From: Acidobacteria bacterium RIFCSPHIGHO2_01_FULL_67_28 | GTDB taxonomy: Bacteria; Acidobacteriota; Terriglobia; Acidiferrales; 2-02-FULL-67-57 | Direction of reading: 5' to 3' | NCBI GenBank assembly: GCA_001766965.1 | Contig: MEKM01000061.1 | Span: 1-12,421 of the forward strand | DNA: 12,421 nt | Shown here: one piece after another, positions 1 to 4,921 of the stretch | How the letters are laid out: the number at the start of each line of letters is the position of its first letter | Numbering within the stretch: position 1 is the stretch's first letter | Made by a program: the position numbers and the translations under genes | The notes under the pieces: model-generated | The model's database searches: none | Told to the model about the DNA's origin: nothing | The model's input: the letters and a program-made list of their open reading frames with translations, nothing else

Positions 1-428
1 GGCGCGGGCGCGCCGGCGCGGCGCAGTGGCTCATCGGCGGCGCCGGAGTAGCGCTGGGGTTGCTCGGACTCGCGCTCGACGCGCTGCCTGTGCAAATGTT
101 TTCGGTCTACGACTTCTGGCACACGAGCCCGAACTTTTTCCTAGTGCGCGTGGGCGTGCTGCTCGTGATTCTTTCGCTGGTGTACGGCTGGTGCCGGGTG
201 AAGCCGGGACGGTGGTGGAGTCCGGTGGAGCAGCTAGGGAAGACGTCGCTCTTGGTCTACTGGGTGCACATCGAGTTCGTCTACGGGCGGTTTTCGATTC
301 TGCCGAAGCGCACCAGCTCAATCGAGCTCGCCACGCTCGGCTTGCTCGGTATCATCGTGGCGATGACGCTGCTCTCGCTCCTCCGCACCCGCCTGAAAAG
401 CCGCCGCCTGCGGCTTGCCCGAGCCTAG
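1..428 (+). CDS. Membrane acyltransferase, C-terminal part (DUF1624/HGSNAT-like), cut by window edge
   Basis: The reading frame is open from base 3 to a TAG at 426-428, giving 141 residues without a start, so the gene begins outside the window. The visible part holds about three hydrophobic helices: a Gly/Ala/Leu-rich one at the left edge, one around FFLVRVGVLLVILSLVYGW, and one at LATLGLLGIIVAMTLLSLL. Between them is LGKTSLLVYWVHIEFVYG, which resembles the 'LG+TSL-hYW-HhE' segment near the end of DUF1624/heparan-alpha-glucosaminide N-acetyltransferase-like and related acyltransferase-3 membrane proteins. Such proteins transfer acyl groups to sugars at the membrane. The tail is basic (RTRLKSRRLRLARA), as expected for a cytoplasmic C-terminus. 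It converges with the next gene, 25 bp away, and no terminator hairpin is evident between them. The family call rests on this one segment; the substrate is unknown. Confidence 0.6.
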   Translation, partial: RGRAGAAQWLIGGAGVALGLLGLALDALPVQMFSVYDFWHTSPNFFLVRVGVLLVILSLVYGWCRVKPGRWWSPVEQLGKTSLLVYWVHIEFVYGRFSILPKRTSSIELATLGLLGIIVAMTLLSLLRTRLKSRRLRLARA

Positions 429-453
429 TCGGCACCTAGGGGAAGTGGGCCCG

Positions 454-957
454 CTAGTTAACCCCGAATTCCCGCTTTACTTCAGGCTGTCGCAAGAGCC
501 AAATAATCCACCAACAAAAAAGGCCTTGGTAGACAACCTCCACGACGAAGGAAAGATAGCCAATACCGAAAAACCACTTGAACGTCACACCGGCGACAAG
601 CCACAGGCACGCTAGCACCATAGCCGGTCGGCGCGCCCACTTCTTCAGTCGGGAGAACCCGATGCAAGTCGTCGCGTACGCAACGGCGAGAAACAGCATG
701 CCCCCGACAACAACTATTTGCAGCGAATGATTCTCGCCCAATTCGACCGCGTGGCGCGTCCACGATCTTTGCGAAAACTGGTCGCGCGACGAGGGGCTGA
801 AAGCCGCTAGGCGAGCGAGGTCGAGCGCGATCCAGTAAAACGCTGTTACTGACCACGCCCGGAGAAGGGCGAACAGGACAAAGAAGAATCCCGTCAGTTT
901 GACCACCGCGATGGTGTGCTGTTGTACGAATTCAATAAAGCTAGACCGCAAGTTCAC
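454..957 (-). CDS. Hypothetical membrane protein, four to five helices
   Basis: This is a 167-residue protein of no family I recognise. It starts with GTG at 957; GAGAAG lies a few bases upstream as a weak ribosome-binding site. Hydrophobic helices are seen at about residues 15-36 (with a further apolar stretch to 53), 79-100, 111-131 and 133-155. A polar stretch with several Arg and Ser (55-78) separates the first helices from the rest, and the tail is charged (EVKREFGVN). The start lies 10 nt after the stop of the response regulator on the same strand, so the two are probably co-transcribed. Base composition is lower in GC than its neighbours (28 of 60 bases are G or C in 481-540). That hints at recent acquisition or relaxed selection. 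The frame is intact over its whole length. Confidence 0.65.
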   Translation of the reverse strand: MNLRSSFIEFVQQHTIAVVKLTGFFFVLFALLRAWSVTAFYWIALDLARLAAFSPSSRDQFSQRSWTRHAVELGENHSLQIVVVGGMLFLAVAYATTCIGFSRLKKWARRPAMVLACLWLVAGVTFKWFFGIGYLSFVVEVVYQGLFCWWIIWLLRQPEVKREFGVN

Positions 958-967
958 AGCTTCTCGG

Positions 968-1636
968 CTAGACGCGGATGATGCGGTTGTGGATGGCGTA
1001 GAGGATGAGCTCGAGGCGGTCGGAGACGCCGAGCTTGGAGTAGATGCTGGTCAGGTGGTTCTTGATGGTGGCTTCGCTGACGCCGAGCTTGTCGGCCACT
1101 TCTTTGTTGCGCAGTCCCATGGCCACGCAGCGGACGACTTCCATCTCGCGGCTGGAGAGGCGGGCGTCGCGCTGGCCGCTGACGCCGGGCGGGGCGGCGG
1201 GTTTGCTGACGAGCGTCTCGAGCGCCTGGCTCAAGATGGGGTTGTCGATCCAGACTTCGCCGTCGTAGACCTTGCGGATGCTCTTCGGGAGCAAGGCCGG
1301 GTCGGCGTCCTTGAAGACGATCCCGCGGGCGCCCAGGCGCACGCCGCGGACGGCTTTGTCGCGGTCGGCGTTCGACATCATGAGAATCACTTGGGAGCGG
1401 AGCTTGCGCTTGGCGAGCTCGGACAGCACCTCGATGCCGTCCATCACCGGCATCTTCAAATCGAGCAGCAGGACGTCGGGGGAAAACTTTTCGACCAGCA
1501 GGATGGCCTCCATCCCGTTCGAAGCTTCTGCGACCATGGTCAGGTCGGACTCCGGCTCGAGCAGCTTGCGCACGCCGAGGCGGAAGAGCGGATGGTCGTC
1601 TGCGACGCCGACTTTGATAGTGGGTTTGGCGGCCAC
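968..1636 (-). CDS. NarL/FixJ-family response regulator
   Basis: This is a 222-residue two-component regulator, the usual length for the family. I chose the GTG at 1636 because the receiver domain starts directly after it (AAKPTIKVGVADDHPLFRLG); longer in-frame starts reach into promoter and tRNA-leader sequence. The receiver domain spans about residues 7-125, with acidic pair D13/D14, phospho-acceptor D59 in LLLDLKMP, S88 at the switch position and K109 in VFKDAD. A LuxR-type helix-turn-helix follows at about 155-215 (LSSREMEVVRCVAMGLRNKEVADKLGVSEATIKNHL). A cognate kinase would phosphorylate D59 and promote dimer binding to DNA; no histidine kinase is in the window, so the signal is unknown. 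The gene is first in a probable two-gene unit with the small membrane protein. A palindrome over its own promoter suggests autoregulation. Confidence 0.93.
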   Translation of the reverse strand: MAAKPTIKVGVADDHPLFRLGVRKLLEPESDLTMVAEASNGMEAILLVEKFSPDVLLLDLKMPVMDGIEVLSELAKRKLRSQVILMMSNADRDKAVRGVRLGARGIVFKDADPALLPKSIRKVYDGEVWIDNPILSQALETLVSKPAAPPGVSGQRDARLSSREMEVVRCVAMGLRNKEVADKLGVSEATIKNHLTSIYSKLGVSDRLELILYAIHNRIIRV

Positions 1637-1673
1637 CGTGACCCCCGTCCTAGTCTCCCCCGAGAGTGCTATG

Positions 1674-1704
1674 ACTATACCAGAATCGCTGGGTAGGGAG
1701 TCAA
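1674..1704 (-). promoter_or_regulatory. Promoter of the response regulator gene
   Basis: On the minus strand TTGACT (1704-1699) and TATAGT (1679-1674) are separated by 19 nt. TGG just before TATAGT supplies an extended -10, which may compensate for the long spacer. Transcription would start near 1667, about 30 nt before the GTG at 1636. The -35 hexamer lies inside the palindrome listed separately. Confidence 0.6.
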
Positions 1705-1722
1705 TCCCTTGACTCCCTTCCC
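1691..1722. promoter_or_regulatory. Palindrome over the regulator's -35 box, probable operator
   Basis: GGGAGTCAA (1696-1704) and TTGACTCCC (1709-1717) form a perfect 9-bp inverted repeat around the 4-nt centre TCCC. It extends to GGG(1691-1693)/CCC(1720-1722) with one mismatch. There is no T-run on either side, so it is not an intrinsic terminator. The right position and the dyad symmetry suit a dimeric DNA-binding protein blocking or recruiting polymerase at the regulator promoter. The response regulator itself is the obvious candidate, by inference. Confidence 0.5.
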
Positions 1723-1737
1723 ATGACCCTCGTGGCC

Positions 1738-1766
1738 TTGACAGGGGTTGCCGCGGTTGGCAAGAT
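1738..1766 (+). promoter_or_regulatory. Probable promoter of the tRNA-Leu gene
   Basis: A perfect TTGACA (1738-1743) is followed after 17 nt by CAAGAT (1761-1766), which matches TATAAT at three positions including the conserved A2 and T6. Transcription would begin near 1773, some 45 nt before the mature tRNA 5' end. A consensus -35 at this spacing is usual for stable RNA genes; the -10 is weak. Confidence 0.5.
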
Positions 1767-1818
1767 GGAGTCGCCGCCTGTTTTCCCCCGCTCATTCAAG
1801 GAGCGGGTTTCTTGTCGG

Positions 1819-1905
1819 GCCGAAGTGGCGGAATTGGCAGACGCGCTGCGTTCAGGTCGCAGTGGCCGCAAGGCCGTCGGGGTTCGAGTCCCCGCTTCGG
1901 CACCA
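1819..1905 (+). tRNA. tRNA-Leu, anticodon CAG, CCA encoded
   Basis: The 87-nt sequence folds as a class II tRNA. The acceptor stem GCCGAAG (1819-1825) pairs with CTTCGGC (1895-1901), followed by discriminator A and encoded CCA (1903-1905). The anticodon stem CTGCG/CGCAG encloses loop TTCAGGT with anticodon CAG at 1853-1855, reading CUG leucine codons. The long variable arm folds as GGCC-GCAA-GGCC. The T arm is CGGGG-TTCGAGT-CCCCG and the D loop contains TTGG. Long variable arm, discriminator A and anticodon all agree on leucine. It is a single gene with its own promoter, pointing away from the response regulator. No integrase or att-like duplication of its 3' end is seen nearby. Confidence 0.97.
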
Positions 1906-1925
1906 AATTTTCCGCAGGAAAATTT
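1905..1925 (+). terminator. Hairpin directly after tRNA-Leu, possible weak terminator
   Basis: AAATTTTCC (1905-1913) and GGAAAATTT (1917-1925) form a perfect 9-bp AT-rich stem around the loop GCA, starting at the last A of the CCA end. The 3' arm carries only three T residues, so termination would be weak. It may instead guide 3' processing or belong to the repeat that follows. Confidence 0.35.
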
Positions 1926-1926
1926 G

Positions 1927-1966
1927 CCCTGAGCGAGTCCCGATGCCGTCGGGACGAGCCGAAGGG
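1927..1966. repeat. REP-like palindromic unit, copy split by a 20-nt hairpin
   Basis: The half-sites CCCTGAGCGA (1927-1936) and AGCCGAAGGG (1957-1966) together make the 20-bp unit found elsewhere in the window. They are interrupted by a 20-nt insert (1937-1956) that contains a perfect 7-bp hairpin, GTCCCGA-TGCCG-TCGGGAC. The whole folds as a nested stem-loop. Confidence 0.7.
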
Positions 1967-1990
1967 CACGACTCGGCAGCCCCGTCTACC

Positions 1991-2016
1991 TTAAATTTCA
2001 GATTTGAGATTTCAGA
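1991..2016. repeat. AT-rich island with a direct repeat of ATTTCAGA
   Basis: ATTTCAGA occurs at 1995-2002 and 2009-2016, with the related TTTGAGA between. This is a sharply AT-rich patch in GC-rich surroundings, lying between the split palindrome and the end of the desaturase gene. It looks like a small repeat remnant. Nothing else is visible in the tRNA-desaturase gap. Confidence 0.35.
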
Positions 2017-2048
2017 CTCGCGCCTTCCGCCGGGTTGAGGGCGGGCGA

Positions 2049-2768
2049 CTAAGAGTGCGGGGCGAGGTACAAGGGCCGCGCCAGCCGCAGCGCGGTGAGC
2101 AGGCGGATGAGCGGCCAGGAAGGATCGAACTCTCCTCGGCGCACGCTGAAGCGCGCCGAGGTGGGGAACTCGTGGTGGTTGTTGTGCAAGCCTTCGCCGG
2201 CCGTTATCCAGGCGACCGACTGCAGGTTGGTGGCGGTGTTCTCGAACGTCTGGTAGCCGACGGCGTGGCCGGCGCCGTTGATGATCGCGTTCAGAAAGAT
2301 GTAGATGCTGGCCTGGAGAATGTACGCCACTCCGCCGGCGAACGGCCCGAGCAGCAGCACAAAGAGAACAATGCCGAGCGCGGGACCCAACACGCCGTGG
2401 CGGAAGAAGTGCCGGTCGAGCCAGTCGTTGCCGACGTCGGGCGCAAAGCGGGCGAGCGTCTCCGGGTTGCGGGTTTCGCGCAAATAGTAGAAGGCGTTGC
2501 CGAGCAGGATGCGGCCCAGGCCTTTCAGCTTGGGGCTGTGCGGGTCGCCTTCCTGGTCGGGATAGCGGTGGTGCTTGCGGTGCACGGCCACCCACTCTTT
2601 GGGGACGATGCCGGTGAACAGCCACACCTGCAGTCGCATGAAAAAGGCGGCGGCCGGATGCATCACCAGAGCCCGGTGGGTGAGCGCGCGGTGCAGATAA
2701 ATCGAGGTGCAGAATGTCGAGAGCTGCACGGTGAGGAGGACGAGCGCCAGCGCGTACAGCCAGGTCAC
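2049..2768 (-). CDS. Fatty acid desaturase, delta-9 acyl-CoA/acyl-lipid type
   Basis: The 239-residue membrane di-iron enzyme would introduce a cis double bond in saturated fatty acyl chains at the cytoplasmic membrane, raising fluidity. The three histidine boxes are complete: H26-RALT-H31, H63-RK-H66-H67, and H195-NN-H198-H199, with an extra conserved-looking H168 (NGAGH). Hydrophobic segments lie at about 3-20, 40-53, 125-143 and 146-164, arranged around the boxes as in the stearoyl-CoA desaturase family, although it is shorter than many members at the N-terminus. The start is GTG at 2768; no clear Shine-Dalgarno precedes it, so a different start cannot be excluded, although the protein begins naturally at a membrane helix. 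It lies downstream of the cold-shock gene but behind a strong terminator. Electron donor proteins are not encoded nearby. Confidence 0.9.
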   Translation of the reverse strand: MTWLYALALVLLTVQLSTFCTSIYLHRALTHRALVMHPAAAFFMRLQVWLFTGIVPKEWVAVHRKHHRYPDQEGDPHSPKLKGLGRILLGNAFYYLRETRNPETLARFAPDVGNDWLDRHFFRHGVLGPALGIVLFVLLLGPFAGGVAYILQASIYIFLNAIINGAGHAVGYQTFENTATNLQSVAWITAGEGLHNNHHEFPTSARFSVRRGEFDPSWPLIRLLTALRLARPLYLAPHS

Positions 2769-2780
2769 GATTCGAGTCCA

Positions 2781-2815
2781 GGGCGAAGTGTCGCCCGACG
2801 AGCCGTCCGGACGGC
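2781..2815. repeat. Two inverted repeats upstream of the desaturase gene
   Basis: GGGCGA-AGTG-TCGCCC (2781-2796) is a 6-bp stem, and GCCGTCCGGACGGC (2802-2815) is a perfect 14-bp palindrome. Both lie between the desaturase start and the cold-shock terminator, where its promoter and operator would be expected. The core CGTCCGGACG recurs at 3407-3416. No convincing -35/-10 pair was found here. Confidence 0.4.
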
Positions 2816-2826
2816 GTTCTCCGGGG

Positions 2827-2867
2827 AAAAAAAAGATGGGAGCCGGACGGGTGTCCGTCCGGCTCCC
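2827..2867 (-). terminator. Intrinsic terminator of the cold-shock gene
   Basis: On the minus strand GGGAGCCGGACGG (2867-2855) pairs perfectly with CCGTCCGGCTCCC (2850-2838) around a 4-nt loop. After ATC comes a run of eight T (2834-2827). The 13-bp GC-rich stem plus T-tract, beginning 9 nt after the cold-shock stop codon, is a textbook rho-independent terminator. It separates the cold-shock gene from the desaturase gene. Confidence 0.9.
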
Positions 2868-2875
2868 GGGTCGGT

Positions 2876-3091
2876 CTAGACTTGGACGACGTTGGTGGCC
2901 TGGAAGCCCTTGGGCCCCTTGGTCACCTCGAACTCCACCGTCGCGCCTTCCGTGAGGTTGCGGTACCCCTCACCCTGGATGGCGGAGAAGTGGACGAACA
3001 CGTCCTCGCCCGACTGGCGTTGGATGAACCCGTAGCCCTTCGAAGCGTTGAACCACTTGACCGTGCCTTGCTCTCTTCCGTTGCTTGTCAC
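2876..3091 (-). CDS. Cold-shock protein, CspA family
   Basis: The 71-residue protein is a single cold-shock domain of the OB-fold type that binds single-stranded RNA and DNA and melts RNA structure. The RNP1 motif is KGYGFI (residues 18-23) and RNP2 is VFVHF (31-35). GTVKWFN (9-15) and the glycine-rich tail KGPKGFQATNVVQV are typical. The N-terminus carries a short extra MTSNGREQ, so the length is near the usual 66-70. The start is GTG at 3091, preceded by AAGGAG (3107-3102) at 10-nt spacing. A strong terminator follows the stop. The leader contains a terminator-like hairpin about 65 nt before the start codon, which may be part of its control. The product could act in cold adaptation or as a constitutive RNA chaperone; the sequence alone does not distinguish. 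Confidence 0.96.
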   Translation of the reverse strand: MTSNGREQGTVKWFNASKGYGFIQRQSGEDVFVHFSAIQGEGYRNLTEGATVEFEVTKGPKGFQATNVVQV

Positions 3092-3155
3092 TTAGGTGTT
3101 GCTCCTTGTTGTTGGTGCTGTCTGCTTCTCTCGAACGCTTCGAGGCTGACACAAC

Positions 3156-3184
3156 AAAAGGCCGCGAGTTTGAGTCTCGCGGCC
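3156..3184 (-). terminator. Terminator-like hairpin in the cold-shock gene leader
   Basis: On the minus strand GGCCGCGAG (3184-3176) pairs perfectly with CTCGCGGCC (3168-3160) around a 7-nt loop, followed at once by TTTT (3159-3156) and GTTGTG. It sits between any upstream promoter and the cold-shock start at 3091. A small perfect dyad TGAGTT-C-AACTCA (3187-3199) lies just upstream. It may be an attenuator, a stop for antisense transcription from the right, or a leader element controlling stability. Confidence 0.55.
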
Positions 3185-3390
3185 CCTGAGTTCAACTCAA
3201 AAGCTGTTACAAGAGCTTCAAACGCAAGGGCACTCTAGCACGCTTTCCTCCGGCTGCCTAGCACTATTTTTCAGCCCGGCTCCCCGGGGAGCCCGGTAGC
3301 GTCCAGCCAGTCGGCGGCCGGCGTGGCGTCGGCGGCCCCGGCGCGGGCCGGGGGGAACGACCCGGCCTTGTCGGTCGGCCCGGGAGGCGT

Positions 3391-3420
3391 CATGCGTCCG
3401 GAGACGCGTCCGGACGCATG
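3391..3420. repeat. 10-bp inverted repeat in the csp-PilZ gap
   Basis: CATGCGTCCG (3391-3400) and CGGACGCATG (3411-3420) are perfect inverse copies around 10 nt that contain the palindrome GACGCGTC (3403-3410). It also includes a direct repeat of GCGTCCGGA. There is no T-run, so a terminator is unlikely. Apart from this hairpin, the repeat at 3435-3477 and the promoter at 3522-3550, I see no gene or other element in 3200-3586. Confidence 0.55.
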
Positions 3421-3434
3421 GGAGGGCCATTCCA

Positions 3435-3477
3435 CCCCTCGACTCCGCTCGGGGTGCCCTGAGCGAAAGTCGAAGGG
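3435..3477. repeat. Head-to-head pair of REP-like units
   Basis: CCCCTCGACTCCGCTCGGGG (3435-3454) and, after TG, a 21-nt unit at 3457-3477 beginning CCCTGAGCGA and ending GTCGAAGGG are two diverged copies of the same palindromic unit in opposite orientation. Together they can fold into one long imperfect hairpin, as in REP/BIME-type doublets. It lies in the gap upstream of the PilZ promoter. Confidence 0.7.
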
Positions 3478-3521
3478 CAGGAACGGGCCGGGAGGCCAAA
3501 GGGCAGGGAAATACAGGGAGG

Positions 3522-3550
3522 TTGACGCCTCGCCGGCGGCGGCGTATAAG
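3522..3550 (+). promoter_or_regulatory. Sigma70-type promoter of the PilZ gene
   Basis: TTGACG (3522-3527) and TATAAG (3545-3550) are separated by exactly 17 nt; each differs from consensus at one position. Transcription would start near 3557, giving a 30-nt leader to the ATG at 3587. This is the best promoter in the window. Confidence 0.75.
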
Positions 3551-3586
3551 GGGAGCCACGTTTCGCATCCCGAGGATAGAGTTCAA

Positions 3587-3910
3587 ATGGCGCCCACGGA
3601 AACTCCTTCTGGCGAACGCCGCCGCAGCGCGCGCACGCTGCAAAAGGTTCCGGTGCAGGTGGCCGGGCAAGGGGCCAACGGCCAGGCGGTGAACGAGGCG
3701 GGCGAGGCTGTGGTGATCAGCGCCCACGGCGCATTGGTCAAGGCCAGCGCCGAGCTGCGCTCCGGCAGCGAAGTCGAGCTGGAGAATACCCAGACGCGCC
3801 AGCGCGCCCGCTTCCGCGTCATCTGGGCCACCGCCAAGCCGCTGGAAGGGAAGTGGGACATGGGGGTGGAATTGCAAGCCGGCCAGGCGGCTCCCTGGGC
3901 CGGCGCCTAA
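3587..3910 (+). CDS. PilZ-domain protein, degenerate c-di-GMP motif
   Basis: This 107-residue soluble protein consists of little more than one PilZ domain, the beta-barrel fold that senses cyclic di-GMP. The N-terminal RxxxR motif is present as R12-RSA-R16. The second motif, normally [D/N]xSxxG, reads V43-I-S45-A-H-G48, so the acidic or amide residue is replaced by Val while Ser and Gly remain. The end, RARFRVIWATAKPLEGKWDMGVEL (73-96), matches the usual closing strands ('+V-W----...-GhGhEL'). The ATG at 3587 was chosen because GAGGA (3572-3576) precedes it at 10 nt and a strong promoter lies 30 nt further up; the open frame reaches further left but through repeat DNA. Nucleotide binding is therefore uncertain, and it may act as a protein-interaction module. 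No flagellar, pilus or cellulose gene is adjacent. Confidence 0.82.
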   Translation: MAPTETPSGERRRSARTLQKVPVQVAGQGANGQAVNEAGEAVVISAHGALVKASAELRSGSEVELENTQTRQRARFRVIWATAKPLEGKWDMGVELQAGQAAPWAGA

Positions 3911-3961
3911 GCGCGGTGCCCCGGCTCTTCCAGTTTTTCGCGTACTCTTCTTTCCCCGTGG

Positions 3962-3970
3962 TGCTAGAAT
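3962..3970 (+). promoter_or_regulatory. Extended -10 promoter before the two-helix protein
   Basis: TG-C-TAGAAT (TG at 3962-3963, hexamer at 3965-3970) is an extended -10 element. No good -35 lies 16-19 nt upstream. Transcription would start near 3977, about 63 nt before the ATG at 4040. Confidence 0.4.
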
Positions 3971-4039
3971 CGGCTCTGGTGGGCCCGCACGTCCCTCCTC
4001 CCCTCCCGGGGGGAGAAATTCGTTCGGAGGGAGTCGGCT

Positions 4040-4324
4040 ATGCTGCTAAGCGTATCGGTGGTGTTCGTGATGCTGGTCGCCTGGCTGGCGGTGACCGCCC
4101 TGCTGATCGTGCTGGCCATCGTCCGGGCCGTCATCAGCCTCCGCGAAGAGGATCAACTCTACATCGACCCGGGCGAAGAGAAGCTGCTGGCCGAGCAGCG
4201 GGAGATTGTCGCCAAGCTGGATCGGCTCCGCCCCTACCTCATCGGGAGCCTCGTGGCCTCGGTGGTGCTGGGACTGGCCACCTTCGGCCTGTGGGTGTAC
4301 CGCCAGCTAACCACTGCCGGCTAG
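4040..4324 (+). CDS. Small two-helix membrane protein of unknown function
   Basis: This is a 94-residue protein I cannot assign to a family. ATG at 4040 follows GGAGG (4026-4030) at 9 nt. Two hydrophobic helices are evident, about residues 3-33 and 67-88. They enclose a charged stretch, REEDQLYIDPGEEKLLAEQREIVAKLDRLRPYL, with heptad-like spacing of Leu and Ile in 47-65 that could form a short coiled coil on one face of the membrane. The tail after the second helix is only about six residues. Its TAG stop overlaps the stop codon of the convergent SnoaL-like gene within the tetranucleotide CTAG (4321-4324), so neither gene can gain or lose C-terminal residues independently. The strong ribosome-binding site and intact frame support a real gene. 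Confidence 0.75.
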   Translation: MLLSVSVVFVMLVAWLAVTALLIVLAIVRAVISLREEDQLYIDPGEEKLLAEQREIVAKLDRLRPYLIGSLVASVVLGLATFGLWVYRQLTTAG

Positions 4325-4806
4325 GGCGCCCCCGGCGCGGGCTTCTCCGGCGGGCGCGGCGGCATGAGCGCTGACGTATGGTTGTGAACGATGATCCAGC
4401 GCCCGTGGCGCTTCTCCAGCAGTAGCGTGGTGTGCCCCACGGCGGCCACGCCCTCCTTCCCCAGCATCCCGGCAAAGCGCCACTGGTAGACCGCCCAGGC
4501 GAAGTTGCCCCGGCGGGTGATGCGGGTGTTGTCGCGGATAAGCTCGACCCCGGAGAGGTTGGAGTGGATCTGCCGGTAGCGCCCTTCGGCGACGCTCCAG
4601 CCGACGAGCGGGGGGTTGTAGTCGCCGGGGACGATGCTGACGTCCGGGGCGTAGTACTGCCCCATGGCGGTGTAGTCGCCAGCCCGGTAGGCGTCGATGA
4701 CGGCGGCGATGACCGCCTCGATCTTCTCCTCTTCGGTGGGCCCGGCCGTTGCCAACCCCCCGGCCAGCAGGAGCACCAGCAGGAGCGCGCTCGCCACTCG
4801 TTTCAT
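4321..4806 (-). CDS. Secreted SnoaL-like/DUF4440-type protein
   Basis: The 161-residue protein begins with a clear signal peptide: MKR, a Leu/Ala/Gly core (residues 5-19) and a likely cleavage after ATA (21). The mature part resembles the cone-shaped SnoaL/DUF4440/NTF2-like fold: an N-terminal helix EEEKIEAVIAAVIDAYRAGDYTAMGQYYAPDVSIV, a long strand region with NFAWAVYQWRF, then HTTLLLEKRHGRWIIVHNHTS (125-145), which is the characteristic closing strand pair of this group. The last 14 residues are Pro-rich. Members may be enzymes or ligand-binding proteins; the role here is unknown. ATG at 4806 follows GGAGG (4817-4813) at 6 nt. The gene is divergent from ackA, with a 115-bp shared upstream region, and convergent with the two-helix protein. 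Location in periplasm or outside is inferred from the signal peptide, which lacks a lipobox Cys. Confidence 0.82.
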   Translation of the reverse strand: MKRVASALLLVLLLAGGLATAGPTEEEKIEAVIAAVIDAYRAGDYTAMGQYYAPDVSIVPGDYNPPLVGWSVAEGRYRQIHSNLSGVELIRDNTRITRRGNFAWAVYQWRFAGMLGKEGVAAVGHTTLLLEKRHGRWIIVHNHTSALMPPRPPEKPAPGAP

Positions 4807-4820
4807 CGCCCACCTCCATC

Positions 4821-4840
4821 GCTCCCGCCCGCGCGGGAGC
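4821..4840. promoter_or_regulatory. Perfect hairpin in the divergent SnoaL-ackA gap
   Basis: GCTCCCGC (4821-4828) and GCGGGAGC (4833-4840) form an 8-bp perfect stem with a 4-nt loop. It sits just beyond the Shine-Dalgarno of the leftward gene and about 30 bp upstream of the ackA -10. There is no T-run. It could be an operator serving both genes or structure in the leftward leader. Confidence 0.4.
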
Positions 4841-4870
4841 TCGCCGCTATCTTTTTCCGTCCCGCCGCAC

Positions 4871-4876
4871 TACAAT
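4871..4876 (+). promoter_or_regulatory. Possible -10 box for ackA
   Basis: TACAAT at 4871-4876 matches the -10 consensus in five of six positions and would give a leader of about 40 nt. No acceptable -35 is present at the right distance, so an activator may be needed or the call may be wrong. Confidence 0.35.
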
Positions 4877-4921
4877 AGCCGCCGCTTTGCCGATTCGCAA
4901 CCGGGAAGATTCGCTCCTCGG

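Noticed and set aside
429..453. Terminator between the acyltransferase and the small membrane protein
   Set aside because: Only short GGGG/CCCC complementarity and no T-run; not supportable.
1637..1795. 53-residue extension of the response regulator
   Set aside because: It would contain the regulator's promoter and palindrome; the family starts right at the receiver domain.
1819..1967. tRNA-Leu as an integration site with an attachment repeat
   Set aside because: No integrase gene and no second copy of the tRNA 3' end were found in the window.
4697..4921. 75-codon N-terminal extension of the acetate kinase frame
   Set aside because: It runs through the SnoaL-like gene's signal peptide region and the intergenic hairpin, and the conserved family start MKILVLNCGSSS begins at 4922.
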